9,500 bases of DNA from Acholeplasmataceae bacterium UBA4853 (GCA_002399815.1 DHEJ01000036.1:112082-121581), one strand, 5' to 3'. Shown: positions 1 to 6,031, counted from the first letter of the stretch. Program-made: numbers and translations. The notes: generated from the letters alone by a model not told the origin.

Positions 1-918
1 TTTACGGAAGAAACAACTTCACGTACAACCTTTATACCTTCTCAAAAACTTACACGTAATGGGTTTGTTTTTGGTGGTTGGTATTTAGATTCTGAGTTTT
101 TATATCCAATGGCATTTAATGCAGGCGTGACAAGTGATGTTACACTTTATGCAAAATGGATTGAAAATGATACAGAAATTGATGATGCATGGTTAACCGA
201 GTGGTTGGTTTCAAATAGTGAGTTTTTAAATACACTCATTGATGTTGAACAAGTAGGTTATACTGCAGCAGATATTATTGAAATGATTGCAAATCATCAA
301 GAAGCAATGATTAATCTAGCAAATCAAAGTGTTGTTAAAATTGATATTGTTTCAGGTACTTATGAAGGTTCTGGTGGATCGGGTGTAATTTACCAACAAA
401 TTGGAAATACTTATTATGTATTAACAAACCATCATGTGACTGAGGGTTCATCAAGTGCATCCTTTGAAATCACTGTATTTAATCAAGGTAATGCTAAAAC
501 ATATACAGCTATTACAAAAGTTCATGAATTAGTGACTAAAGATTTAGCAATATTAAAGTTTACAACAACTGATGTTTTAAAAGTAATACCTTTAGCAGAA
601 TCCAGTGCGATTGTTAAAGGACAAACTGTATTTGCAATCGGTTCTCCTGTTTGGTTTGAAGATATTGTGACACAAGGGGTTGTGTCTTATGAAAAACTAA
701 ACGATGAAGATGGAGAAGGATTTAATGCATTTGTGATTATGCATACATCACCAATTAACCCAGGTAACTCAGGTGGTGCATTAGTAAACATTTATGGGCA
801 GTTAATTGGTATTAATGCATACTCATATCCGATGTATGATGAAGAAACAGACCTACAATTGTATAATTTTGCAATTCATATTGATGAAGTTAAGGCATAT
901 ATCTTAAATAAAAACTAA
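1..918 (+). CDS. Putative exported trypsin-like (HtrA-type) serine protease with N-terminal Listeria-Bacteroides repeat; 5'-truncated by window edge
   Basis: The frame is open from base 1, so the gene begins upstream; the ATG at 109 is an internal methionine inside a repeat. Bases about 50-162 encode a Listeria-Bacteroides (Flg_new/InlB B-type) repeat, recognisable by GFVFGGWY and the closing VTLYAKWI. A charged helical linker follows, then a trypsin-fold domain (about 330-900). The catalytic triad is complete: His in TNHHV (codon 433-435), Asp in KDLAIL (541-543) and Ser in NPGNSGGAL (769-771). No PDZ domain follows; the protein ends soon after the last strand of the protease fold. The repeat type is typical of surface or secreted proteins, so an extracytoplasmic protease is inferred, although the signal peptide lies outside the window. 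No terminator is visible after the stop, and the rpsB promoter begins 17 bases later. The protease fold is certain; the substrate is unknown. Confidence 0.88.
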   Translation, partial: FTEETTSRTTFIPSQKLTRNGFVFGGWYLDSEFLYPMAFNAGVTSDVTLYAKWIENDTEIDDAWLTEWLVSNSEFLNTLIDVEQVGYTAADIIEMIANHQEAMINLANQSVVKIDIVSGTYEGSGGSGVIYQQIGNTYYVLTNHHVTEGSSSASFEITVFNQGNAKTYTAITKVHELVTKDLAILKFTTTDVLKVIPLAESSAIVKGQTVFAIGSPVWFEDIVTQGVVSYEKLNDEDGEGFNAFVIMHTSPINPGNSGGALVNIYGQLIGINAYSYPMYDEETDLQLYNFAIHIDEVKAYILNKN

Positions 919-934
919 AATCGTGTGATTGGTA

Positions 935-963
935 TTGCAAAAACATGTCGCTTATGGTATATT
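935..963 (+). promoter_or_regulatory. Promoter of rpsB (sigma-A type, extended -10)
   Basis: A -35 box TTGCAA (935-940) is followed by a 17-base spacer and a -10 box TATATT (958-963). A TG one base upstream of the -10 (955-956) makes it an extended -10. The predicted start is near 970, which gives a leader of about 113 nt. Confidence 0.75.
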
Positions 964-969
964 TAAAAG

Positions 970-1082
970 GCTGTTAAATACGCATGTAACATGCTTCTAT
1001 AGTCAGGTGCTACTAAAGTAGTGGCTATACTTATGAGTGTTACAGAGGAAAAAAAACTAAAAATCGAAAGGAAGTAAAAATA
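970..1082 (+). promoter_or_regulatory. Structured 5' leader of rpsB, candidate S2 autoregulatory element
   Basis: Three nested helices can be drawn by hand. P1 pairs TGTAACA (985-991) with TGTTACA (1038-1044). P2 pairs 998-1005 with 1022-1029 (8 bp, one G-U). P3 pairs CTAC (1010-1013) with GTAG (1018-1021) under a TAAA loop, with a GGTG bulge (1006-1009) on the 5' side. The linker 992-997 (TGCTTC) is complementary to 1071-1076, which contains the Shine-Dalgarno sequence (AAGGAAG, 1068-1074, 8 bases before the ATG). A competing hairpin GCATG-TAA-CATGC (982-994) excludes both P1 and most of that linker. No U-tract terminator is present, so any control would act on translation. S2 represses rpsB through its leader in gammaproteobacteria; extending that to this leader is inference. 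Confidence 0.6.
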
Positions 1083-1982
1083 ATGGCAGTAGTTTCAATG
1101 AAACAATTACTAGAATCTGGCGTTCACTTCGGACACCAAACTAGAAGATGGAATCCTAAAATGGCTCCATACATCTTCACAGCTCGTAAAGATATTCATA
1201 TCATCGATCTTAAAAAGACTGCAGAAGAAATCGAAAAATCCTATTCAGCACTATTTGATATAGTTGCTGCAGGTGGTAATGTACTATTTGTGGGTACTAA
1301 AAAACAAGCACAAGAAGCAGTTAAAGAAGAAGCAATTCGTTCAGGTCAATTCTATGTTGATCACAGATGGTTAGGTGGAACTTTAACAAACTTCAAAACT
1401 ATTAGAAAACGCATTAAATTATTACATGATTTATATGCTGCTGAAACTAATGGTGACTGGGTAAAATTACCTAAAAAAGAAGTTGCAGGTTTAATCAAAC
1501 AAAGAACTAAACTTGAAAGATTCTTAGGCGGAATCAAAGAAATGCAAAGATTACCACAAGCACTTTATGTTGTTGATCCTAGAACAGAAGAAATCGCTGT
1601 ATTAGAAGCACGTAAATTAGGTATTCCGGTATTTGGTATTGTAGATACTAACTGTGATCCAGAATTAGTTGACTATATCATTCCTGCAAACGATGATGCA
1701 ATTCGTGCAGTTAAATTAATTACTTGGGTAATGGGTAATGCTGTTATTGAAGCTAATGGTGGTGTGGTTGAAAAGTTCGATGATGAAGAAAATGCACCAT
1801 TTGAACACGACAAGGAAGATGCTGTTAAAAAAGCGCCTCGTCAACCAAAACCAGAATTTAAAAAAGATAGACCAGCTTATAACAAAGATGAAAAACCAGC
1901 TTATGTCAAAAAGGACAGACCTGCTCATTCACATGAAGCAAAAGCTAAAGAAGCAGTAGCACCTAAAACAGAAGAAAATTAA
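1083..1982 (+). CDS. rpsB: 30S ribosomal protein S2, with long charged C-terminal tail
   Basis: S2 is a late-assembling protein of the small-subunit body-head junction. The N-terminal signature (HFGHQTRRWNPKM, residues 15-27), the HRWLGGTLTNF block (94-104) and the second signature around FGIVDTNCDP (184-193) with PANDDAIRAV (201-210) are intact. The protein has 299 residues against roughly 230-260 for most bacterial S2. The excess is a lysine-, glutamate- and proline-rich tail from about residue 232, with KKDRPA occurring twice (260-265 and 277-282), so it is probably disordered. The start has AAGGAAG 8 bases upstream and the conserved S2 N-terminus. Its own promoter, structured leader and terminator make it a single-gene unit, whereas rpsB and tsf are commonly co-transcribed. 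Confidence 0.98.
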   Translation: MAVVSMKQLLESGVHFGHQTRRWNPKMAPYIFTARKDIHIIDLKKTAEEIEKSYSALFDIVAAGGNVLFVGTKKQAQEAVKEEAIRSGQFYVDHRWLGGTLTNFKTIRKRIKLLHDLYAAETNGDWVKLPKKEVAGLIKQRTKLERFLGGIKEMQRLPQALYVVDPRTEEIAVLEARKLGIPVFGIVDTNCDPELVDYIIPANDDAIRAVKLITWVMGNAVIEANGGVVEKFDDEENAPFEHDKEDAVKKAPRQPKPEFKKDRPAYNKDEKPAYVKKDRPAHSHEAKAKEAVAPKTEEN

Positions 1983-2099
1983 GAATGATCCACTTTGAAA
2001 CTTGCAATCTTAAATAAAATGAGCAAAAACAAAGGGAATTGCAAATGACGAAGACTTAGTAAAGCCAAGAATTTATAAGCTTTAATCAAGTAATCTATT

Positions 2100-2135
2100 T
2101 AAAGGGGATGAATATTTCATCCCTTTATTTTTATT
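2100..2135 (+). terminator. Rho-independent terminator after rpsB
   Basis: AAAGGG (2101-2106) pairs with CCCTTT (2121-2126) and ATGAA (2108-2112) with TTCAT (2116-2120), leaving G2107 bulged and a three-base TAT loop. T2100-A2127 adds one pair. The stem is followed by TTTTTATT. It separates rpsB from tsf. Confidence 0.88.
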
Positions 2136-2157
2136 AAAATTAAAATTATAGTATAAT
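2129..2157 (+). promoter_or_regulatory. Probable promoter of the tsf-pyrH-frr unit
   Basis: A perfect -10 box TATAAT lies at 2152-2157, 31 bases before the tsf ATG. The -35 position at 17-base spacing (2129-2134, TTTTAT) is poor and falls in the T-tract of the preceding terminator. Placement directly after the terminator supports the call; the start would be near 2164. Confidence 0.6.
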
Positions 2158-2188
2158 AAACTAGAAGAACAAAAGGAGAATTACACAT

Positions 2189-3079
2189 ATGGTTATTACA
2201 GCCGCAATGGTCAAAGAATTAAGAGATAAAACTGGTGCAGGGATGTTAGACTGCAAAAAAGCATTAGAAGAAAACAATGGTGATATTGAATTAGCAATCG
2301 ATTATTTAAGAGAAAAAGGGATTGCAAAAGCAGCTAAAAAAGCTGATAGAATTGCTGCAGAAGGTTTAACTTATGTTGCAGTAAATGGTAATGATGCTGT
2401 ATTATTTGAATTAAACTCAGAAACAGATTTTGTTGCTAAAAACGAAAAGTTTTTAGACTTAATTCAAACAGTTGGTCAAATGCTATCAAATAGTGGTGTT
2501 GATTCTACTGAAAAAGCTTTAGCATTAACAGATGCTTCAGGTGTTTCTCTTGAAAAAATGTTATTAAATGCAACAGCTACAATTGGAGAAAAGATTTCTT
2601 TAAGAAGAGTAGTTAAAGTGACTAAGAAAGATTCAGAAGGTTTTGGTTCTTATATGCACATGGGTGGTAAAATATCTGTGTTAACAGTATTAGAAAAACC
2701 AGATTTTGAAGTAGCAAAAGATCTTGCTATGCATATTACAGTATTTAACCCAAGATTCTTAACAAGACAAAATGTTGATCAAGCAACAATTGATCATGAA
2801 ACAAAAATTATTGAACAAATGATGGCAAATGATGAGTCATTAAAAGGTAAACCAGAAAAAGTTTTAGCTGGTATTTTACAAGGTAAATTAAGCAAATTAT
2901 TACAAGAATTTGTTTTAGTTGACCAAGCATTTGTTAAAGATCCATCAATTAAAGTAAGTCAATACTTAAAGTCACATAACAATAATATTTTATCTTATGT
3001 AAGACTTGAAGTTGGAGAAGGTATCGAGAAAAAGGAATCAGATTTTGCTGCTGAAGTAATGGCACAAGTTAAAAAATAA
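2189..3079 (+). CDS. tsf: Translation elongation factor Ts
   Basis: EF-Ts is the cytoplasmic nucleotide-exchange factor that recycles EF-Tu from its GDP to its GTP form. The N-terminal UBA-like domain is clear (VKELRDKTGAGMLDCKKALE, residues 8-27). It is followed by the EF-Tu contact motif TDFVAKN at 79-85, whose Asp-Phe pair opens the EF-Tu Mg-binding site in known structures. The length of 296 residues is normal. The start is set by AAAGGAG (2172-2178) 10 bases upstream and by the family N-terminus. It is the first gene after the rpsB terminator and is followed only 25 bases later by pyrH with no terminator between, so the two are likely co-transcribed. Confidence 0.98.
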   Translation: MVITAAMVKELRDKTGAGMLDCKKALEENNGDIELAIDYLREKGIAKAAKKADRIAAEGLTYVAVNGNDAVLFELNSETDFVAKNEKFLDLIQTVGQMLSNSGVDSTEKALALTDASGVSLEKMLLNATATIGEKISLRRVVKVTKKDSEGFGSYMHMGGKISVLTVLEKPDFEVAKDLAMHITVFNPRFLTRQNVDQATIDHETKIIEQMMANDESLKGKPEKVLAGILQGKLSKLLQEFVLVDQAFVKDPSIKVSQYLKSHNNNILSYVRLEVGEGIEKKESDFAAEVMAQVKK

Positions 3080-3104
3080 ATCATAGCCTAAAGGAGAAGT
3101 ATAT

Positions 3105-3818
3105 ATGTACCGACGCGTTATATTGAAACTCTCTGGAGAAGCTTTAAAAGGTAAAGGGGTTTATGGAATAGACCCTAAGACTGTTAAAGAAATCGCTCTA
3201 GAAATAAAAAACTTAAGGGAATTAAACATTGAGGTTGCAGTCGTTGTTGGTGCGGGGAACCTTTGGCGTGGTAAGACTGGTGAAGAATTAGGTATGGACC
3301 GTGCACAAGCAGACTATATGGGGATGCTTGGTACGATGATGAATGGATTGGCACTTCAAGATGCCTTAGAGGGTGTTGGTGTACCAACAAGAGTTATGAC
3401 AGCTTTACCAACTGCAGCAGTTGCTGAGCCTTATATTAGAAGAAGGGCATTACGCCACTTTGAAAAAGGGCGTGTTGTAGTGCTTGCTGGTGGTACTGGT
3501 AGTCCGTATTTTTCAACTGATACAACTGCTGCATTACGTGCAGCTGAACTTGATTGTGATGTCATCTTAATGGCTAAAAATGGCGTTGATGGTGTATATG
3601 ATAAAGATCCTAAGAAATTTAGTGATGCAGTATTATTAACTAAAGTGTCACATCAAGAAGTTTTAGAGAAAAACTTACAAATTATGGATTCAACAGCAGC
3701 ATCTTTATGTAAAGAAAATCATATTGAGATACTTGTTTTCGATATGAATGTTCGCGGAAATATATTAAGAGCAGCTAAACAAGAATCCATCGGAACAATC
3801 GTAAGAAATGGAGTTTAA
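3105..3818 (+). CDS. pyrH: Uridylate kinase (UMP kinase)
   Basis: PyrH transfers phosphate from ATP to UMP to give UDP, the branch point for UTP, CTP and sugar nucleotides. The amino-acid-kinase fold is recognisable from KLSGEAL (8-14), the GxGNLWRG phosphate/UMP loop (49-56), GMDRAQADYMGML (63-75), the UMP-binding stretch with GTGSPYFSTDTTAALRA (130-146) and NGVDGVYDKDP (159-169). At 237 residues it is of family length. One deviation is visible: the usual GGGN is GAGN here (Ala50, codon 3252-3254). AAAGGAG lies upstream of the ATG in the short tsf-pyrH gap. frr begins three bases after its stop, so the two genes are probably translationally coupled. Bacterial UMP kinases are typically activated by GTP and inhibited by UTP; nothing here shows whether this one is. 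Confidence 0.97.
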   Translation: MYRRVILKLSGEALKGKGVYGIDPKTVKEIALEIKNLRELNIEVAVVVGAGNLWRGKTGEELGMDRAQADYMGMLGTMMNGLALQDALEGVGVPTRVMTALPTAAVAEPYIRRRALRHFEKGRVVVLAGGTGSPYFSTDTTAALRAAELDCDVILMAKNGVDGVYDKDPKKFSDAVLLTKVSHQEVLEKNLQIMDSTAASLCKENHIEILVFDMNVRGNILRAAKQESIGTIVRNGV

Positions 3819-3821
3819 TTT

Positions 3822-4379
3822 ATGAATAATGAACAAGCAGATATGCTTTTAATGGAAATCGAAGAAAAGATGGAAAAATCAGTTCATGCACTTGAACGTG
3901 ATTATGGTTCAATCCGTACTGGACGTGCCAATCCAAATTTACTTGAACGCATTTTTGTTAATTATTATGGTGTAGAAACACCACTTAAGCAAATTGCAAG
4001 TATTTCATCACCTGAAGCACAACAATTATATATTAAACCGTTTGATAAATCGGCTTTAAAAGATATTGAACATGCTATTAATACATCAACACTTGGATTA
4101 CCTCCAAGAAATGATGGTACAGGTATTCGCTTAGTTTTACCACCTTTAACTGAAGAAAGACGTAAACAATTAGTTAAGGATGTAGAAAGATTAAGTGAAG
4201 GCGGTAAGATTGCTGTTAGAAATATTCGTCGTGATGGCAATGAGCAATTAAAGCGTCTTGAATTAACTGAGGACGATGAAAAAGGATATTTAGAAGATAT
4301 TCAAGCTTTAACGGATAAATATGTTAAAATAGTAGATGAGCACACAAAGAGTAAATCCGAGGAGCTCTTAACAATTTAA
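3822..4379 (+). CDS. frr: Ribosome recycling factor
   Basis: RRF splits the post-termination ribosome together with EF-G. The 185-residue length is canonical. Conserved blocks are RTGRANP (32-38) at the turn into domain II, NDGTGIRLVLPPLTEERR (97-114) returning to the three-helix bundle, and the RNIRRD segment (133-138) that contacts 23S rRNA. The start has GGAG (3810-3813) inside the end of pyrH, 8 bases upstream, with only three bases between pyrH stop and frr start, which suggests translational coupling. In Firmicutes uppS normally follows immediately; here two small membrane-protein genes and ilvE intervene. Confidence 0.97.
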   Translation: MNNEQADMLLMEIEEKMEKSVHALERDYGSIRTGRANPNLLERIFVNYYGVETPLKQIASISSPEAQQLYIKPFDKSALKDIEHAINTSTLGLPPRNDGTGIRLVLPPLTEERRKQLVKDVERLSEGGKIAVRNIRRDGNEQLKRLELTEDDEKGYLEDIQALTDKYVKIVDEHTKSKSEELLTI

Positions 4380-4404
4380 GAAAATATTTAAATTATATTT
4401 GGCG

Positions 4405-4412
4405 AAAGGAGG
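4405..4412 (+). promoter_or_regulatory. Strong ribosome binding site that fixes the start of the 75-residue membrane protein
   Basis: AAAGGAGG is a full Shine-Dalgarno sequence, 8 bases before the ATG at 4421. An earlier ATG at 4416 is only three bases away and reads ATG-AAA-TGA, so it is not the start. Confidence 0.85.
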
Positions 4413-4420
4413 ATTATGAA

Positions 4421-4648
4421 ATGAAAGCATTTGATAAACTTTCACAAATCGTGAAATTGATTTTACAGTTTTTCTTTGGATGGCTAATTTCTGGTGTTTA
4501 CCGTATAGTAAAAGGTGTACAAACTAACAATATTGTTACAATCATTGTTGGTATAGTAGCGCTTATTTCTGGTATCGGTAACGTCATATTTTGGGTTGTT
4601 GACTTTATAACAATCTTATTAAGCAACAAGATTACAGTTCTAGCATAG
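4421..4648 (+). CDS. Small two-helix membrane protein, paralogue A
   Basis: I do not recognise a named family. The 75-residue product is mostly hydrophobic, with two likely membrane segments (about 8-27 and 38-66) joined by a short basic/polar turn (YRIVKGVQTNN). Its reality is supported by a full AAAGGAGG site at the right spacing, a perfect terminator 11 bases after the stop, and clear similarity to the next gene. Both share YRI-(V/I)-KG after the first helix and WV-(V/I)-D-(F/L)-IT-x-L in the second. It has no signal peptidase site and no catalytic motif. It has no clear promoter of its own and probably forms the last cistron of the tsf-pyrH-frr transcript. Function is unknown; a small integral membrane subunit or modulator is only a guess. 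Confidence 0.85.
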   Translation: MKAFDKLSQIVKLILQFFFGWLISGVYRIVKGVQTNNIVTIIVGIVALISGIGNVIFWVVDFITILLSNKITVLA

Positions 4649-4659
4649 TATTTGTAAAG

Positions 4660-4687
4660 AAACCATCAGACAATTCTGATGGTTTTT
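4660..4687 (+). terminator. Rho-independent terminator closing the tsf-pyrH-frr-small-protein unit
   Basis: A perfect 11-bp stem pairs AAACCATCAGA (4660-4670) with TCTGATGGTTT (4675-4685) around a CAAT loop, running into a short T-tract (4683-4687). Confidence 0.93.
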
Positions 4688-4691
4688 ATTA

Positions 4692-4697
4692 TATAAT
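4692..4697 (+). promoter_or_regulatory. Probable -10 box of the second small membrane-protein gene
   Basis: TATAAT starts four bases after the terminator T-tract and 29 bases before the ATG at 4721. At 17-base spacing the -35 would be GACAAT (4669-4674), inside the terminator hairpin, and is a poor match. There is no extended -10 TG. Confidence 0.5.
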
Positions 4698-4720
4698 AGT
4701 AGCATAGGAGGTTTAAATAT

Positions 4721-4954
4721 ATGGAATTTGTAAAATGGATGGATGATCTACCATTGATCGGTAAAGTTCTTTTTTGTCTTCCGGGACTTGACCTTACTTG
4801 GGCAATCTACCGTATTATTAAAGGTGCTACAGGAAAAAATGATGGACTTTTAATCGCAGGGATCTTATGGATTATTTTTAGTTCCTTTAGTTGGGTTATT
4901 GATTTAATTACCACACTCATTCAAGGAAAACCAATACTAACCGATAACATCTAA
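4721..4954 (+). CDS. Small two-helix membrane protein, paralogue B
   Basis: This 77-residue hydrophobic protein is related to the one encoded at 4421-4648. The motif IYRIIKG (29-35) follows the first membrane segment and WVIDLITTL (58-66) ends the second, matching YRIVKG (27-32) and WVVDFITIL (58-66) of paralogue A. The two differ by about three residues in the spacing between the motifs. The N-terminus is more acidic and aromatic (MEFVKWMDDL) and the C-terminus is polar. AGGAGG at about 4706-4711 precedes the ATG. It is flanked by terminators on both sides and has its own -10 box, so it can be transcribed alone. I know no function for it. Tandem duplication followed by divergence is inferred from adjacency and shared motifs. 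Confidence 0.85.
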   Translation: MEFVKWMDDLPLIGKVLFCLPGLDLTWAIYRIIKGATGKNDGLLIAGILWIIFSSFSWVIDLITTLIQGKPILTDNI

Positions 4955-4965
4955 GAAAAATATTT

Positions 4966-4995
4966 AACGTTGGCATACGCCAACGTTGTTTTTTT
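4966..4995 (+). terminator. Rho-independent terminator after paralogue B
   Basis: A perfect 9-bp stem, AACGTTGGC (4966-4974) with GCCAACGTT (4979-4987), closes an ATAC loop. One G and seven T residues (4989-4995) follow. Confidence 0.93.
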
Positions 4996-4999
4996 GATG

Positions 5000-5008
5000 T
5001 GGTATAAT
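5000..5008 (+). promoter_or_regulatory. Extended -10 promoter of ilvE
   Basis: TGG-TATAAT (5000-5008) is a consensus -10 with the TGn extension, five bases after the terminator T-tract. No acceptable -35 is at proper spacing because the terminator stem occupies that position. The start near 5015 leaves a leader of under 20 bases, just enough for the ribosome binding site. Confidence 0.7.
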
Positions 5009-5018
5009 ATGTAGGAAA

Positions 5019-5024
5019 TGGAGG
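5019..5024 (+). promoter_or_regulatory. Ribosome binding site fixing the ilvE start
   Basis: TGGAGG sits 8 bases before the ATG at 5033. Another ATG at 5029 is only four bases away and meets TGA after four codons, so it is not used. Confidence 0.8.
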
Positions 5025-5032
5025 CTTAATGT

Positions 5033-6019
5033 ATGAAAGTTGAAGGATTTAAATATCATGGAACAAATCAAGCATATTATGCTTATTATAAAGATGGTGC
5101 ATGGCGTCATGGTGAATTAAAGGACTCAATTTTTTTTGATATATCTTCAATGGCGGTAGCTTTACAATATGGACAAAGTGTTTTTGAAGGGTTAAAAGCT
5201 TATCGTGCTAAAGATGGTAGAACCTTATTATTTAGACCAGATGCAAATGCTAAAAGATTAGAATCATCATGTCAAAGACTATTAATTCCACCAGTACCAA
5301 AAGAATTATTTTTAAGTGCAATTAGACAGGTGGTAGAAGTAAATAGAGATTTAATTCCGAGTTACGAATCAAGAGGCTCATTATATATTAGACCGTTTGT
5401 TATTGGAACAGAAACTGTTATGGGTGTGAGATCTGCCACTGAATTTTTATTTGGTGTGGTGGCAACTCCAGTTGGATCTTATTTTACAGATGGATTTAAA
5501 CCAATTAGATTAACTACAACACCATATGACCGTGCTGCACCTAATGGGTTGGGAAATATTAAAGCTGGTGCTAACTATGCAGCAAGTTTATATCCAAAAT
5601 ATTTAGCAAAACAAGCTGGATTTGATGATTGTTTATACTTGGATCCTAAAACACATACTAAGCTAGATGAAACTGGTGCAACTAATGTAATTGGAATTAC
5701 ATTTGATAATCAGTTTGTTACACCACAATCACATTCAGTATTACCAAGTATTACCAATAATTCTTTACAAGTAATTGCTAAAGAAATGTTGGGTATGGAA
5801 GTCATTAAAAAAGAGATTTTATTAGAAGATGTTAAAGATTATATGGAATTTGGAGCATGTGGCACTGCTGCAGTAATCACACCAATTTCGACAATTCACC
5901 ATGAAGGTCGTTACTTTAACTTTAAATCCTATGATGTTTTACATAAATTACATGATTTATTGCTTGCAATTCAGTATGGAGACGTAAAAGAACAATTTGG
6001 TTGGGTCGTTTCTGTTTAA
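5033..6019 (+). CDS. ilvE: Branched-chain amino acid aminotransferase (fold-type IV PLP enzyme)
   Basis: The enzyme interconverts leucine, isoleucine and valine with their 2-oxo acids, using 2-oxoglutarate/glutamate and pyridoxal phosphate in the cytoplasm. Visible landmarks are YGQSVFEGLKAYR (46-58), RPDANAKRL (68-76), the PLP lysine in GNIKAGANYAASL (Lys177), LDETGATNV (211-219) and GACGTAAVITPI. These fit the long BCAT subgroup that includes Bacillus enzymes, which run slightly longer than the 328 residues here. No other branched-chain biosynthesis gene is nearby, so a role in catabolism, nitrogen exchange or making branched acyl precursors is as likely as biosynthesis. It lies between its own extended -10 promoter and the uppS promoter, within what is normally an uninterrupted frr-uppS cluster. 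Class IV identity is certain; substrate range is inferred. Confidence 0.94.
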   Translation: MKVEGFKYHGTNQAYYAYYKDGAWRHGELKDSIFFDISSMAVALQYGQSVFEGLKAYRAKDGRTLLFRPDANAKRLESSCQRLLIPPVPKELFLSAIRQVVEVNRDLIPSYESRGSLYIRPFVIGTETVMGVRSATEFLFGVVATPVGSYFTDGFKPIRLTTTPYDRAAPNGLGNIKAGANYAASLYPKYLAKQAGFDDCLYLDPKTHTKLDETGATNVIGITFDNQFVTPQSHSVLPSITNNSLQVIAKEMLGMEVIKKEILLEDVKDYMEFGACGTAAVITPISTIHHEGRYFNFKSYDVLHKLHDLLLAIQYGDVKEQFGWVVSV

Positions 6020-6022
6020 ATT

Positions 6023-6031
6023 TGTTATAAT
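6023..6031 (+). promoter_or_regulatory. Extended -10 promoter upstream of uppS
   Basis: TGT-TATAAT (6023-6031) lies just after the ilvE stop, with the predicted start near 6038. The nearest -35-like hexamer is TTGGGT (6001-6006) at 19-base spacing, which is poor, so activity would rest on the extended -10. No terminator follows ilvE, so read-through from ilvE is also expected. Confidence 0.6.

Noticed and set aside
109..111. ATG as the start of the protease gene
   Set aside because: The frame is open to base 1, and the upstream residues complete a Listeria-Bacteroides repeat (GFVFGGWY), so this is an internal methionine.
919..930. AATC-GTGT-GATT hairpin after the protease stop as a terminator
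   Set aside because: The stem is only four AT-rich pairs and no T-tract follows.
1716..1928. Minus-strand open frame in the S2 tail region, and the plus-strand frame at 1738-1959
   Set aside because: Both are shadows of the lysine-rich rpsB tail, with no ribosome binding site or recognisable product.
1985..2058. Mini open frames after rpsB (10, 9 and 4 codons)
   Set aside because: They lack convincing ribosome binding sites, conserved content and meaningful length.
6001..6006. TTGGGT as the -35 of the uppS promoter
   Set aside because: Spacing of 19 bases and a poor hexamer match; the extended -10 alone explains the promoter better.
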